A stretch of DNA of 40,416 bases, taken from the NCBI RefSeq assembly GCF_001653715.1, contig NZ_LWHQ01000008.1, positions 7,920 through 48,335 of the forward strand, in the 5' to 3' direction. Position 1 is the stretch's first letter; every line of letters starts with the position of its first letter. Below the pieces are notes generated by a model that did no database searches, was not told where the DNA came from, and worked only from the letters and a program-made list of their open reading frames with translations. Positions 1 through 10,074 of the stretch are shown in pieces. Position numbers and translations under genes: made by a program. This stretch comes from Methylobacterium platani. Its GTDB lineage: Bacteria; Pseudomonadota; Alphaproteobacteria; Rhizobiales; Beijerinckiaceae.

Positions 1-20
1 GAGAGGGGATCCCGCGCCTT
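1..20. repeat. Edge of a palindromic intergenic repeat (partial)
   Basis: The first 20 bases closely match the outer edge of the palindromic element at 20293-20443 (its right flank at about 20437-20456) and resemble the edge of the one at 34104-34256. They share the GAGAGGGG core followed by a CCGCGCCTT-like tail. The rest of the element would lie left of the window. This is a visual match over a short stretch, so it may be only a fragment. Confidence 0.45.
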
Positions 21-47
21 TCTCGTCAACCGTTGCACCAATTCATT

Positions 48-2870
48 TCACTGCCCCAGCCGCTCCAGCAGCGCCGGCACGTGGACCTGGTCGGCCTTGT
101 AGTTGCCGGTCAGCGCGTACATCACGAGGTTGACGCCGCCGCGGAAGGCCATCTCGCGTTGCCGCGGGTCGCCGCCGACGAGGGGATAGAGCGCTTCGCC
201 GCGCCGGCCGACGGCCCAGGCGGAGGCGAGGTCGTTGCCCGTGATGACGATCGGCGAGACGCCGTCGCCGGCCCGCGCCGGGCGGCGCTCGGCCCCGTCG
301 CCGGCCGGCGGCAGGGCCTCGACCCAGGTCTGGCCGGTGGCGTAGCGGCCCGGGAAGCCGTCGACGAGGTAGAACGCCTTGGTCAGCACGTGGTCGCGCG
401 GCACCGGCTCGAGTTCCGGTACTTCCAGGGTCGCGAGCATGCGCTGGAGGTAGAGCGCCTCCGGCGTCGGCGGCCCGCCGGGACGGGCGGTCATCGCGTC
501 GCGGGTGTCGAAGATCACCGTGCCGCCGTTCTTCATGAAGGCGTCGATGCGCCGGATCGCCTCCGGGCTCGGCTGCGGCCGATTCGGCACGATCGGCCAG
601 TAGATCAGCGGGTAGAAGGCGAGCTCGTCCCGGGCCGGGTCGATGCCGGCGGGCTCGCCGGGTTCGAGCGCGGTGCGGCTGGCCAGCATCTGGGTCAGGC
701 CGGAGAGCCCGGCCCGGCTGGTCTCGTCGACGGTCGGGTCGCCGGTGACCACGTAGGCGATGCGGGTGACGAGCGCCGATTCGATGCCGTTCGGCCGGTT
801 GGCGGCGGGCTCGACGGCCCGGGCGCTCTCGGGCGCCGCCCCCAGCACTAGGACACCGAGGACCAGGGCCGCGGCGGCCGGACGGCGGCGCAGGCGCGTC
901 GCCATCCGCCCGAGGAAGCCGCCGAGCCACAGGCTCGCCAGGGTATCGAGGCCGAGGAGCAGCAGGGCGGCGAGGAAGAAGGGCCCGCGCAGGTCGCGGG
1001 TGCGGGCCTCCTCCAGGCCGCCGAAGCGCGCGCCGGCGAGCGCCGTGAGATCGAGGGGCTTCAGCCGGTCCTCGGGCGTGAGCGCGTTGACCGCGAGGCC
1101 GCCGTCGACCGGGCCGTAATAGCCCGGCGGGTGCTCGGGGGTCGCCCGCTCCGTCCAGGTCGCCGGCACCGCCCGGGCGGTGGCCGGCGGCGCCTTCAGG
1201 GCGCCGAAGCCGTCGAGGGTGAGGCGCGGGGCGAGCACCGGCGGCGGGCTGCCCGGGGCGGCCCCGGCAGTCGGCGGCGCCGTGCCGGCGAGCGCCACGA
1301 CCCGGCGCAGCATGGTCACGAACAGGCCCGACAGGGGCAGGTTCGACCAGGTGGTGTCGGCGGTGACGTGGACCAGGACCACCATGCCCTCCCCGCGCTT
1401 GGCGGCGGTGACGATCGGGGTGCCGTCCTGCAGGGCGGCCCAGGTACGCCGGGCGAGATCGCCGTCCGGCTCGGCCAGGATCTGGCGCTTGACGCCGATA
1501 TCGGCCGGCGGCGTCAGGCCCGCGAAGGGGCTCTCGGGCGCGAACGGCGCCAGCGTGCGCGGGCTGTCCCAGGACAGGGTGCCGCCGAGGTTGCGCCCGC
1601 CGCGGCGCAGCCGCACCGGCACGAGGTCGTCGCTGCCGGCGGCGAGCCGCGGCCCGGCGAAGCGCAGGAGCAGGCCGCCCTTCTCGACGAAGTTCGAGAC
1701 CCGCTCCTGGGTCGCCGGGTCGAGGGCGCCGACATCGGCCAGGACCAGCACCGAGACCTGCGAATCGAGCATCTGGCCGATCGACTCGGCGACGCCGCGC
1801 CCGCCCCGGGGCTCCTGGACGTCGGCGAAGGGGGTGAGCGCCCGGGACAGGTAGTAGGTCGGCGAGAGCAGCGGCTGGGCCTGGTCGGCGGTGCCGCCGA
1901 AGACGAGACCGACCCGCCGGCGCCGGCCGCGCTCGTCGGCGAGCACCACGGCGCCGGCTGAATGCTCGCCCGCGACCTCGACCCGGGCGATGGCGTTGCG
2001 CAGCTCCATCGGCAGGTCGAAGCGCACCTCGGCCGCGGTGGCGCCGCCCGCGAAGGTGAAGTTCGTCTCGGCGAGCGGCAGGCCCTTGGCGTCGAGGGCG
2101 CGCACCGTGCCGGCATCGCGCCCGTTGGGGGCGGCCCGCACCACGCTCACGCCGAGCTGCCCGCCAGAGGAATCCGGACCCGCGAGGGCGAGGGCCGGCG
2201 GGCGATCGGCCTTGAGCACGGTGACGTCGGCACGGCTGCGCGCGGCAGCCGCCGCGAGGCCCGCCGGGAAGGCGTCGCCATCGGGTCCCGCGACGCCGTC
2301 GCCGACCCAGACCACGGCGCTGCCGGGATTGCGGTCGAGGAAGGCCGCGAGCGCCGGCAGCTGCGCCGCCCGGTCGGCGAGGTGCGGCAGCGGCTCGATC
2401 GCGCGCAGGCGCTCGAGCGCCGGGCCCGGCCCGGTGGCCTCGAGGCCGGCGGGCGCGGCGGCGGTAGCGAGCAGGGCGACGGGCCGCCCGGCCCGGGCCG
2501 CCGCCTCGACCTCGGCGGTGGCGACGCGGACCCGGTCGCGCCAGTCCTGGGCGGCGGTGAAGCCGTTGTCGAGAACCAGCACGAGGGGCGTGCGGCCGTC
2601 GCCCGCGGCTTGCGGGCTCGGATTCCAGACCGGACCCGACACCGCCAGGATCAGGCAGGCGGCCGCCAGGAGCCGCAGGACCAGCAGCCAGGGCGGGGTG
2701 CGGGCGGGCGTCTCGCGCTCGGGCAGCAGGTCGGCGAGGATGCGCAGCGGCGGGAAGTCGATCCGGCGCGGCCGCGGCGGCGTCACCCGCAAGAGGTACC
2801 AGAGCGCCGGCAGGGCGATCAGCGCCGCGAGGGCGGCGGGTGCGGCGAAGCTGAGGGGCAGTCCGAACAT
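48..2870 (-). CDS. BatA-type N-terminal / DUF4159 C-terminal membrane protein
   Basis: This 940-residue protein begins MFGLPLSFAAPAALAALIAL. The first helix and a second near residues 65-85 flank the short cytoplasmic loop typical of the BatA (aerotolerance regulator N-terminal) domain. A von Willebrand-like region follows, then membrane segments around residues 655-710, and the last 220 residues match the DUF4159 fold (RIAYVVTGD..., KNGGTVIFDTRDAM). The frame stays open far upstream, but the ATG at 2870 is chosen because it starts the BatA domain and lies 11 bases after the DUF58 stop. It ends the visible MoxR-DUF58-BatA operon; such operons usually continue with further membrane proteins, which would lie beyond the window edge. 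In the family these proteins are thought to work with the MoxR ATPase in envelope or stress functions, but no reaction is established. Confidence 0.88.
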   Translation of the reverse strand: MFGLPLSFAAPAALAALIALPALWYLLRVTPPRPRRIDFPPLRILADLLPERETPARTPPWLLVLRLLAAACLILAVSGPVWNPSPQAAGDGRTPLVLVLDNGFTAAQDWRDRVRVATAEVEAAARAGRPVALLATAAAPAGLEATGPGPALERLRAIEPLPHLADRAAQLPALAAFLDRNPGSAVVWVGDGVAGPDGDAFPAGLAAAAARSRADVTVLKADRPPALALAGPDSSGGQLGVSVVRAAPNGRDAGTVRALDAKGLPLAETNFTFAGGATAAEVRFDLPMELRNAIARVEVAGEHSAGAVVLADERGRRRRVGLVFGGTADQAQPLLSPTYYLSRALTPFADVQEPRGGRGVAESIGQMLDSQVSVLVLADVGALDPATQERVSNFVEKGGLLLRFAGPRLAAGSDDLVPVRLRRGGRNLGGTLSWDSPRTLAPFAPESPFAGLTPPADIGVKRQILAEPDGDLARRTWAALQDGTPIVTAAKRGEGMVVLVHVTADTTWSNLPLSGLFVTMLRRVVALAGTAPPTAGAAPGSPPPVLAPRLTLDGFGALKAPPATARAVPATWTERATPEHPPGYYGPVDGGLAVNALTPEDRLKPLDLTALAGARFGGLEEARTRDLRGPFFLAALLLLGLDTLASLWLGGFLGRMATRLRRRPAAAALVLGVLVLGAAPESARAVEPAANRPNGIESALVTRIAYVVTGDPTVDETSRAGLSGLTQMLASRTALEPGEPAGIDPARDELAFYPLIYWPIVPNRPQPSPEAIRRIDAFMKNGGTVIFDTRDAMTARPGGPPTPEALYLQRMLATLEVPELEPVPRDHVLTKAFYLVDGFPGRYATGQTWVEALPPAGDGAERRPARAGDGVSPIVITGNDLASAWAVGRRGEALYPLVGGDPRQREMAFRGGVNLVMYALTGNYKADQVHVPALLERLGQ

Positions 2871-2881
2871 CGAAGGCGTCC

Positions 2882-3796
2882 TCAGCCCGCGCCGCGGGCG
2901 GCGGCGACCAGGGTGACGAGGCGCAGCGCCGCCTCGCTCGCGGGCCGGTCGGTGCGGTGCAGCGTGAGCGTCCAGCCTTGCGCGCGGGTGATCTCCGCCA
3001 AGGCGTCGCGGTGGGCGCGGATCCGCCGCCGGTAGGCCTCGCCCCAGGCGGCCGCGTCGCCGACGCGGAGCGACAGCCCGGCCTCGAGGTCGTGCAGCTC
3101 GGCCTGGCCGGAGAACGGGAACGTCTCCTCGACGGGATCGACCACCATCACGAGGTGGCCGCGGCTGCCGGCGGCGGCGATCGCCGCGACCGAGGCCCGC
3201 ACCTGCTCGGGCGGGCTCAGGAAGTCGCCGATCAGCACCACTTCGTCGAAGCGCCCGACGGGCGCGCGGGGCGGCAGATCCTCGTCGAGGCTCGCGGTGT
3301 CGGCGGACAGGGTCTCGGCCATCCGCTCGACGATGGTGCGGGCGGCGAGCGGCCGCGACAGGCCGAGCAGGCCGACCCGCTCGCCGGCCTCCACGAAGGC
3401 GTCGCCGAGCGCCAGGCCGAGCACCAGGGCGCGCTCGATCTTGGGCGCCTGGGCGAGGTCCGAGCCGAAGCCCATCGAGGCCGAGCGGTCGATCCAGAGC
3501 CAGACGGTGTGGGCCGCCTCCCATTCCCGCTCGCGGACGTAGAGCCGGTCGTCCCTGCCTGAGCGGCGCCAGTCGATCCGGCTCGCCGCCTCGCCGGCGA
3601 CGAAGGGACGGAACTGCCAGAAGCTCTCGCCCGGGCCGGCCCGGCGGCGGCCGTGCAGGCCGTGCGCCAGGGTCGCGGCGACCCGGCGGGCCTCCAGGAT
3701 CAGGCGCGGCATCCGCTCGGCGAGCGAGAGGGCGGTCTCGGTCTCGCGGCGGCCGGGGGCGCGGGCGGCCGCGTCGAGGACGCGCGTCGCGGCCAC
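2882..3796 (-). CDS. DUF58 domain-containing protein
   Basis: A 304-residue soluble protein carrying the DUF58 signature in residues about 60-95 (FRPFVAGEAASRIDWRRSGR...LYVREREWE). A von Willebrand A-like segment follows, with WIDRSASMGFG standing where the metal-binding DxSxS loop is expected. The start is GTG at 3796, four bases after the stop of the MoxR ATPase, so translation is probably coupled. DUF58 proteins are nearly always encoded next to MoxR ATPases and BatA-like proteins, as here, and are presumed partners or substrates of the ATPase. The exact cellular role is unknown. Confidence 0.9.
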   Translation of the reverse strand: MAATRVLDAAARAPGRRETETALSLAERMPRLILEARRVAATLAHGLHGRRRAGPGESFWQFRPFVAGEAASRIDWRRSGRDDRLYVREREWEAAHTVWLWIDRSASMGFGSDLAQAPKIERALVLGLALGDAFVEAGERVGLLGLSRPLAARTIVERMAETLSADTASLDEDLPPRAPVGRFDEVVLIGDFLSPPEQVRASVAAIAAAGSRGHLVMVVDPVEETFPFSGQAELHDLEAGLSLRVGDAAAWGEAYRRRIRAHRDALAEITRAQGWTLTLHRTDRPASEAALRLVTLVAAARGAG

Positions 3797-3800
3797 CGGG

Positions 3801-4808
<1,008 letters not shown>

Positions 4809-4984
4809 GCGGTGTCCTCGTCAACGTCCGGGGGCCTGAACCGACCTGCGTCTCGGGGGCCCTCCCGGGATCCGCGAGTGTGGATCCCTTCCCCACCGCA
4901 AGGCAAGGTCGGCGCGACGACGCAGGGCGGCGGCGCCCCTTCGGCCCCACCCGGCTCGCGCAGGCTTGATCGGGCGGCGCGGCG

Positions 4985-6655
4985 TCACGGCTCCTTGCAG
5001 GAAAAGCTCTCGGCCCGCTCCGCCTCGCCGCCCTGGTAGCGCGCTTCCCTGGGGAACGGGCAGAGCGGCCGGGTCCGGCCCGGGAAGGCGGTGCCCCTGG
5101 CCGTGAGGCGGTCCGGCGCCTCGTCGCGCTCCACCCAGGATTCGATGGCGGCGAGCGGGTCGAAGTCGTCGAGGGCCGGCCCGCCGCCGCAATGGGTCAT
5201 GCCCGGCACCAGGAACAGGCGCGCCCGCTCCGCGAGGGCGGCACCGCCGTTGTCGCGGGCGAGGTCCTGCCAATGGGCGACGAGGTCGCGGGCGGAGAAG
5301 ACCGGATCGGCCACGCCCTGATAGACCAGGAGCCGGCCGCCGCGGGCGGCGAAGGTCGACAGGAAGGTCCCGGTCGGGTCGTTGAAGGAGGCGGTCTCGG
5401 CGGTGCGGGGCACGTCGCGATCGAAGTCGAAGCGCAGGGCATCGAAGCCCGGATCCGGCGGGGTCAGAATGTAGTTCGCGATCGCGGCCGGGCCCAGCGT
5501 CGCGTTGCGGGCGTTCGGCGTCGCGGTCTTCGAGGTGCCGAGCTTCCAGGCCCGCCAGCCCGGCGCCGCGAGGCCCGGATCCCAGGGCCAGGAGGCGTAG
5601 ACCGGACGTCCCTGCGAATCCTTCGCGCCGCTGAAGCTTCGCCGCAAGGCGTCCACCTGCGGCTGGCTGAGGCAGGTCGCGGTCTTGTCGCCCGGGCAGG
5701 CGAGGCTCGCCGGATCGAACCGGCAGGAGGCGACCGCCTCGACCGTGCCGTCCGCGAGCCCATCGGCGGCGTCGCAGGTCTTGAGCACCGCGCCGGCGAC
5801 GAGGGTCAGGTCGGCCTCGCTCAAGGCCTCGGCCAGGATCGGCCTGCCCTCCGGGTCCTTCGGGGCGGCGGAGAGGAAGGCCTGCGTGTCCCAGACCTGG
5901 CCGAGCGCCGCCCGGGTGAGCCGGAAGGCCGGGGCGCCCGCGACGATGCCGTCGAAGGCGGTGGGGAAGCGCGTCGCCGCCATCAGGGCGGAGCGGCCGC
6001 CGTTGGAGCAGCCCATGAAGTAGGCATGCGCCGGGGCGCGGCCGTAGCGGGCGGCGACGAGCGCCTTCGCCTCCCGCGCGACGGCACCGACCGCGCCGTA
6101 GGCGAAGTCGATCCGCGCCTGCTGGTCGAGGCCGAAGGCGGCGTCGGCGTTGTCGCGGCCGCGATGGCCCGAATCGGTCGAGACGACGGCGTAGCCGCGC
6201 AGCAGGGCCGGCGGCGCCGTCGCCCCCGAGACGGGAATCGCGCCGAGCGCCTCGCCGACCACGCCGTCGAGCCCGCCGCCGCCCTGGAACAGGAAGCGCC
6301 CGTTCCACGCCTCCGGCAGCCGCAGCTGGAAGCCGATGCCGTACGCGACGCCCCCCGCCCCGACCCGCGGGTCGATGGTGCCCTCGACGAGGCAGTGGGC
6401 CGGCAGCGCGGCCTTCGCCCGGGCGGCGCCGGTGAGGGCGGCGCGGCCCGGATTGTCGGCCGGCAGGGTGCCGGCGGGGACCGCCTCGGCCCGGGCGATG
6501 CGCAGGTCCGGCCGGGCGAGCCGCGCGAGGTCGCCGCAGGCGAGCGGGGCGGCGGAGGCGGGCGAGAGGACGCCCGGCAGGCAGAGGCCGAAGACGACCG
6601 GCAGGGAGCGTCGCGCCCTCCCCGTCCCGTTCCTCCGGGTCGCGCTGCGCATCAT
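4985..6655 (-). CDS. Secreted tannase/feruloyl esterase family alpha/beta hydrolase
   Basis: This 556-residue protein starts with a basic segment and a hydrophobic stretch ending in SPASAA, a likely Sec signal peptide with cleavage near residue 36. The mature part matches the tannase/feruloyl-esterase family: an oxyanion/lid region with FQGGGGLDG, the nucleophile elbow GCSNGGR (catalytic Ser), a cysteine-rich calcium/lid insertion, and the C-terminal VPGMTHCGGGP with the catalytic His. Neighbouring cysteines (GCSNGG and THCGG) fit the disulfide that links Ser and His regions in this family. Substrate class is inferred to be aromatic or plant-derived esters. It is monocistronic and diverges from the DUF3237 gene. 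Two consecutive ATG codons (6655, 6652) are both plausible starts. Confidence 0.85.
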   Translation of the reverse strand: MMRSATRRNGTGRARRSLPVVFGLCLPGVLSPASAAPLACGDLARLARPDLRIARAEAVPAGTLPADNPGRAALTGAARAKAALPAHCLVEGTIDPRVGAGGVAYGIGFQLRLPEAWNGRFLFQGGGGLDGVVGEALGAIPVSGATAPPALLRGYAVVSTDSGHRGRDNADAAFGLDQQARIDFAYGAVGAVAREAKALVAARYGRAPAHAYFMGCSNGGRSALMAATRFPTAFDGIVAGAPAFRLTRAALGQVWDTQAFLSAAPKDPEGRPILAEALSEADLTLVAGAVLKTCDAADGLADGTVEAVASCRFDPASLACPGDKTATCLSQPQVDALRRSFSGAKDSQGRPVYASWPWDPGLAAPGWRAWKLGTSKTATPNARNATLGPAAIANYILTPPDPGFDALRFDFDRDVPRTAETASFNDPTGTFLSTFAARGGRLLVYQGVADPVFSARDLVAHWQDLARDNGGAALAERARLFLVPGMTHCGGGPALDDFDPLAAIESWVERDEAPDRLTARGTAFPGRTRPLCPFPREARYQGGEAERAESFSCKEP

Positions 6656-6829
6656 GACCGCTCCTCCCCCAGGGTTTCGCCGCCACTCGGCCCCGGCCGG
6701 AGCGCACCGTCAAGCGACGGCAGCGGATTCGTCGGGCGGAAACCCTGCGGCAGCGCGTCCGCGCCCCTGTCGCGGCCGCCCTGCCCGGCGCATGATCGTC
6801 GTGACACCGCCATCCAGGGAGCCTCCGCC

Positions 6830-7390
6830 ATGCCCGACCGCGACGCCCCGCTTCCCGACCGGCGCACCCTGCTCCTCGCCGGTCTCGCCGCGGCGAGCCC
6901 TGCCCTGGCGGGGCCCGCCCTCGCGGCGGAGCAGCCCGCGCCCCTCACCGACCTTCCGCTGGTGATGCCGAGAATGGAATTCGTCTACGAGGCGGTGGTC
7001 GAGATCGCCCCCCTGGTGCCGCTGGGCGAGTCTCCCCTTGGCGAGCGCCGCATCGTGCCGATCACCGGCGGGCGCTTTCAGGGGCCGCGGCTGCGCGGCA
7101 CGGTCCTGCCCGGCGGCGCCGACCGGCAGCTCGTGCGCAAGGACGGCGTCCGCCGTCTCGACGCGCTCTACGAGATGAAGACCGAGGACGGCGCGATCCT
7201 GACCGTGCGCAACCGGGTGACGATCGATCCCGGCCGCGACGGCGCGCCGGACTACCGCTTCTCGACGATCGACGTCACGGCGCCCGAGGGACCGCATGCC
7301 TGGCTCAACCGGCTGGTCCTGGTCGGCACGCTGGCCAGCCTGCGGCCGGCGCAGGAGGCGGTGCTGGTGCGGGCGTTCCGCTTGGCGTGA
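6830..7390 (+). CDS. DUF3237 domain-containing exported protein
   Basis: A 186-residue protein with an N-terminal export signal (DRRTLLLAGLAAA, ending near ALAAEQ) whose twin arginine suggests the Tat route. The rest is a DUF3237 domain: PRMEFVYEAVVEIAP, a PITGGRFQGPRLRGTVLPGGAD block and a C-terminal beta-rich segment. DUF3237 is a small lipocalin-like beta-barrel family of unknown function. It diverges from the tannase-like gene, 174 bases away, so shared regulation is possible. The ATG at 6830 is chosen because it gives the complete signal peptide; the frame is open upstream but shows no protein character there. Confidence 0.8.
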   Translation: MPDRDAPLPDRRTLLLAGLAAASPALAGPALAAEQPAPLTDLPLVMPRMEFVYEAVVEIAPLVPLGESPLGERRIVPITGGRFQGPRLRGTVLPGGADRQLVRKDGVRRLDALYEMKTEDGAILTVRNRVTIDPGRDGAPDYRFSTIDVTAPEGPHAWLNRLVLVGTLASLRPAQEAVLVRAFRLA

Positions 7391-7431
7391 CCCATGGTAG
7401 GATGCAGGCGGACGAACAGGGAGCGCCCGCC

Positions 7432-8001
7432 ATGCGCGCCGCCGCGACACGCGATCCCCCGATGAGCCTCGACGGCTTCCTGGCCTTCCTGGAGGAACGG
7501 CCGAAGGGGGAACGCTGGGAACTGGACGACGGGGTGCCGCTGATGAGTCCGCAGCCGACGCGGCGGCACGACTGGATCCAGGTCAACATCCTGGAGGCCC
7601 TGCGCCAGCACCGGCGCCGGCACGCCAGCCCCTGGCGCCCGTCCGGGCCGAGTCAGGTTCCTGTGCCGGGTGCCGCCCGGACCGTGGCGCCCGACGTCAT
7701 CGTGGCGATCGACGACGGCCGCCACGATCTCTGCATCACGCCCGCGCCGCTGGTGGTGTTCGAGGTGCTGTCGCCCAGCGACAGGCCGAAACGCCGCGCG
7801 TCGAAGCTCGCGGCCTACGCCGCCGTCCCGTCGATCCGGAGCGTCGTGCTGGTGGAGCAGGGTCGCCAGTCCGTGACGGTGCATCGCCGCGATCCGGAGG
7901 GCGGCCTCTCGCCGGTCGTCTGCACCGACGCGGTCGATCTGCCGGAAATCGGCGTCACGCTGACATTCGCGACGATCTACGACGACATGCCGCTCGGCTG
8001 A
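7432..8001 (+). CDS. Uma2 family (DUF820) nuclease-like protein
   Basis: A 189-residue protein of the Uma2/DUF820 family, which has a PD-(D/E)XK nuclease fold. Visible motifs are the N-terminal MSLDGFLAFLEE...WELDDGVPLMSPQPT box, the acidic APDVIVAID segment, then VVFEVLSPSDRPKRRASKLAAY with the family Glu and Lys, and VVLVEQ. The start at 7432 is preferred because AGGGAG lies 8 bases upstream; a GTG at 7387 overlapping the DUF3237 stop would add 15 residues. Family members are common, often as paralogues in cyanobacteria and some proteobacteria, and their substrate is not known. Nuclease activity is a fold-based inference only. Confidence 0.82.
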   Translation: MRAAATRDPPMSLDGFLAFLEERPKGERWELDDGVPLMSPQPTRRHDWIQVNILEALRQHRRRHASPWRPSGPSQVPVPGAARTVAPDVIVAIDDGRHDLCITPAPLVVFEVLSPSDRPKRRASKLAAYAAVPSIRSVVLVEQGRQSVTVHRRDPEGGLSPVVCTDAVDLPEIGVTLTFATIYDDMPLG

Positions 8002-8007
8002 GCCGCC

Positions 8008-9117
8008 TCACCCCAGCTCGGCCACCAAAAACTCCCGCACCGCCCCCGCCTCGATCCCCGGCGCGATGAAGCTCTGCCCGATGCCGCGGGCCAGGATGAA
8101 GGTGAGCGCGCCGTCGCGGACCTTCTTGTCCTGGCGCATGGCGTCGAGGAGCTGGTCGGCGTCGCCGCATCCGCCCGGGACCTGGGCCAGCGTGGTCGGC
8201 AGGCCGGCGAGCGCGAGGTGGTTGGCGACCCGGCCGGCATCCTGGCCCGGGCACAGGCCGAGGCGGGCGGAGAACCGGAAGGCGAGGCACAGGCCGATCG
8301 CCACCGCCTCGCCGTGGACGAGCCGGGCGGAGTCGTAGCGCGTCAGGCGCTCGAGGGCGTGCGCGAAGGTGTGGCCGAGATTGAGCAGCGCCCGCTCGCC
8401 GTCCTCGCGCTCGTCGCGCACCACGACCCCGGCCTTGGCCCGGCAGCAGGCCGCCACCGCCGCCTCGCGCGCGGGACCGCCCGAGAAGATCTCGCCGAGG
8501 TTGGCCTCGCACCAGGCGAAGAACTCCGGCGAATCGATCAGCCCGTATTTCGCCACCTCGGCGTAGCCGGCGCGCATCTCGCGCAGGGACAGCGTGTCGA
8601 GGGAGGCGGTGTCGGCGATCACCAGGCTCGGCTGGTGGAAGGCACCGACGAGGTTCTTGCCGTGGGGGGAGTTGATGCCGGTCTTGCCGCCGACCGAGGA
8701 ATCGACCTGGGCGAGCAGCGTGGTCGGCGCCTGGACGAAGCGCACGCCCCGGCGCAGGCTGGCGGCGGCAAAGCCCGCGAGATCCCCGACGACGCCGCCG
8801 CCCAGGGCCAGGACGAGGTCGCGCCGCTCGACCCGGTGGGCGATCAGCCCGTCGCAGACCTGGGCGAAGCCGGCATAGCTCTTCGAGCCCTCGCCCGGCG
8901 TCACCGCGATCAGCGCGGTGCGCAAGGACGCCCGGGCCAGCGAGGCGGTGACGGCGTCGCCGTACTCCGCCGCCACGGTCTCGTCGCTCACCACCGCCAC
9001 CGCCCGGGCGCCGAGCGCCGCGACGCGGGGCCCGATCTCGCCGAGCAGCCCGCGGCCGATCAGGATGTCGTAGGCGCGGCCCCCGTCGAGGGGCACGTGA
9101 ACGGTCTCGGTCAGCAC
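8008..9117 (-). CDS. aroB: 3-dehydroquinate synthase
   Basis: A 369-residue protein matching 3-dehydroquinate synthase, which cyclises DAHP in step two of the shikimate pathway using NAD+ and a divalent metal. Diagnostic parts are GGGVVGDLAGFAAASLRRGVRFVQAPTTLLAQVDSSVGGKTGIN (nucleotide and substrate site) and metal ligands in AGYAEVAKYGLI (Glu), LNLGHTFAHALE (His) and LVHGEAVAIG (His). Length is normal for the family. It follows aroK by 30 bases on the same strand, the usual alphaproteobacterial aroKB order, and converges on the Uma2-family gene, with only six bases between the stops. Confidence 0.97.
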   Translation of the reverse strand: MLTETVHVPLDGGRAYDILIGRGLLGEIGPRVAALGARAVAVVSDETVAAEYGDAVTASLARASLRTALIAVTPGEGSKSYAGFAQVCDGLIAHRVERRDLVLALGGGVVGDLAGFAAASLRRGVRFVQAPTTLLAQVDSSVGGKTGINSPHGKNLVGAFHQPSLVIADTASLDTLSLREMRAGYAEVAKYGLIDSPEFFAWCEANLGEIFSGGPAREAAVAACCRAKAGVVVRDEREDGERALLNLGHTFAHALERLTRYDSARLVHGEAVAIGLCLAFRFSARLGLCPGQDAGRVANHLALAGLPTTLAQVPGGCGDADQLLDAMRQDKKVRDGALTFILARGIGQSFIAPGIEAGAVREFLVAELG

Positions 9118-9147
9118 GGTGTCCTCATCGAAAGCGGGGGCGCCCGG

Positions 9148-9828
9148 TCACAGCGCGGCGACGCCGTGGCTCGCCGGCTCCGGCGCGCCGCCGGATTCAG
9201 GCCCCTCGCCCGGCCCCTCGCCGGCGAGGTCGCCCGCAGGGTCACCCGCCGGGTCGCCCGCGATGTAGGCGTCGAGGGCTTCGAGCACGTCCTGCACCAC
9301 CCGGTCGTGCGAGACGTCGCGCGACACCACCATCACGTCGGCCCCGCCATAGACCGGGTAGCGCACGTCCATCAGGCGGCGCATCGTCCCCTCGGGGTCC
9401 TCGTTCTGGAGCAGCGGACGGCCGGGGCGCTTGCGCACCCGGCGCATCAGCACGTCGAGCTCGGCCTTCAGCCAGACCGAGACGCCGGATTCGGCGATGC
9501 GGGCCTGGGTCTCGGGCCGCATGAAGGCGCCGCCGCCGGTGGCGAGCACCATCGGGCCCTCGCGCAGGAGGCGGGTGATCACCCGCTCCTCGCCGTCGCG
9601 AAAGCTCGGCTCGCCGTAGATGGCGAAGATGTCCGGGATGGTCAGGCCGGCCGCCGCCTCGATCTCGTGGTCGGCATCCTTGAAGATCAGGCCGAGGCGT
9701 CCCGCCAGGCGCTTGCCGACGGTGCTCTTGCCCGCGCCCATGAGCCCGACCAGCACGATCGAGCGCAGGCCGAGGCCTCGGCGCACGCGCGACTCGATCG
9801 AGGGGTCCTGGGTGTGGCGCTGGTTCAT
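9148..9828 (-). CDS. aroK: Shikimate kinase
   Basis: A 226-residue protein that phosphorylates shikimate. The P-loop is GLMGAGKST near residues 28-36, followed by the shikimate-binding DADHEIE and FRDGEERVI, and the LATGGGAF loop. The ATG at 9828 gives the usual short N-terminal extension seen in alphaproteobacteria; the frame is open upstream but looks unlike the family. The C-terminus carries a low-complexity tail of Gly-Asp/Glu-Pro repeats (GDPAGDPAGDLAGEG) of about 35 residues not needed for the fold. The gene leads aroB and diverges from the small membrane peptide/xerD pair, with the shared control region at 9829-10074. Confidence 0.96.
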   Translation of the reverse strand: MNQRHTQDPSIESRVRRGLGLRSIVLVGLMGAGKSTVGKRLAGRLGLIFKDADHEIEAAAGLTIPDIFAIYGEPSFRDGEERVITRLLREGPMVLATGGGAFMRPETQARIAESGVSVWLKAELDVLMRRVRKRPGRPLLQNEDPEGTMRRLMDVRYPVYGGADVMVVSRDVSHDRVVQDVLEALDAYIAGDPAGDPAGDLAGEGPGEGPESGGAPEPASHGVAAL

Positions 9829-10074
9829 GCGGCGTTCTTTAGCCTGTTTTCCGCGCAGGGCGAAACGGCGGAATGCGGGGAAAACCACGTCCCCGCCCGC
9901 CGCCGCGCCCGTCCGCCTCGGCACCCGCGCAACAGGCGCCGGCTTTCCGCAAGGCCCCGCCGCGGGCGGCCTTGCCTCGGGGGGCGGCCCGTGGTCGAAC
10001 CGACGGCCAAGGTGGCCGGCGCGACAGGCGCGCGGCCGCTCGTTGTCACATGCGTCACCCGGGGCCCGTCCGAC

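Noticed and set aside
48..3524. Extended form of the BatA/DUF4159 protein starting at 3524
   Set aside because: The extra part lies in the wrong frame of the DUF58 gene. The BatA domain starts at ATG 2870.
5192..6829. Long plus-strand open frame across the tannase-like gene, running into the DUF3237 gene
   Set aside because: It is the antisense shadow of a gene with full catalytic motifs; the Arg/Gly-rich translation resembles no family. Only the part from 6830 is real.
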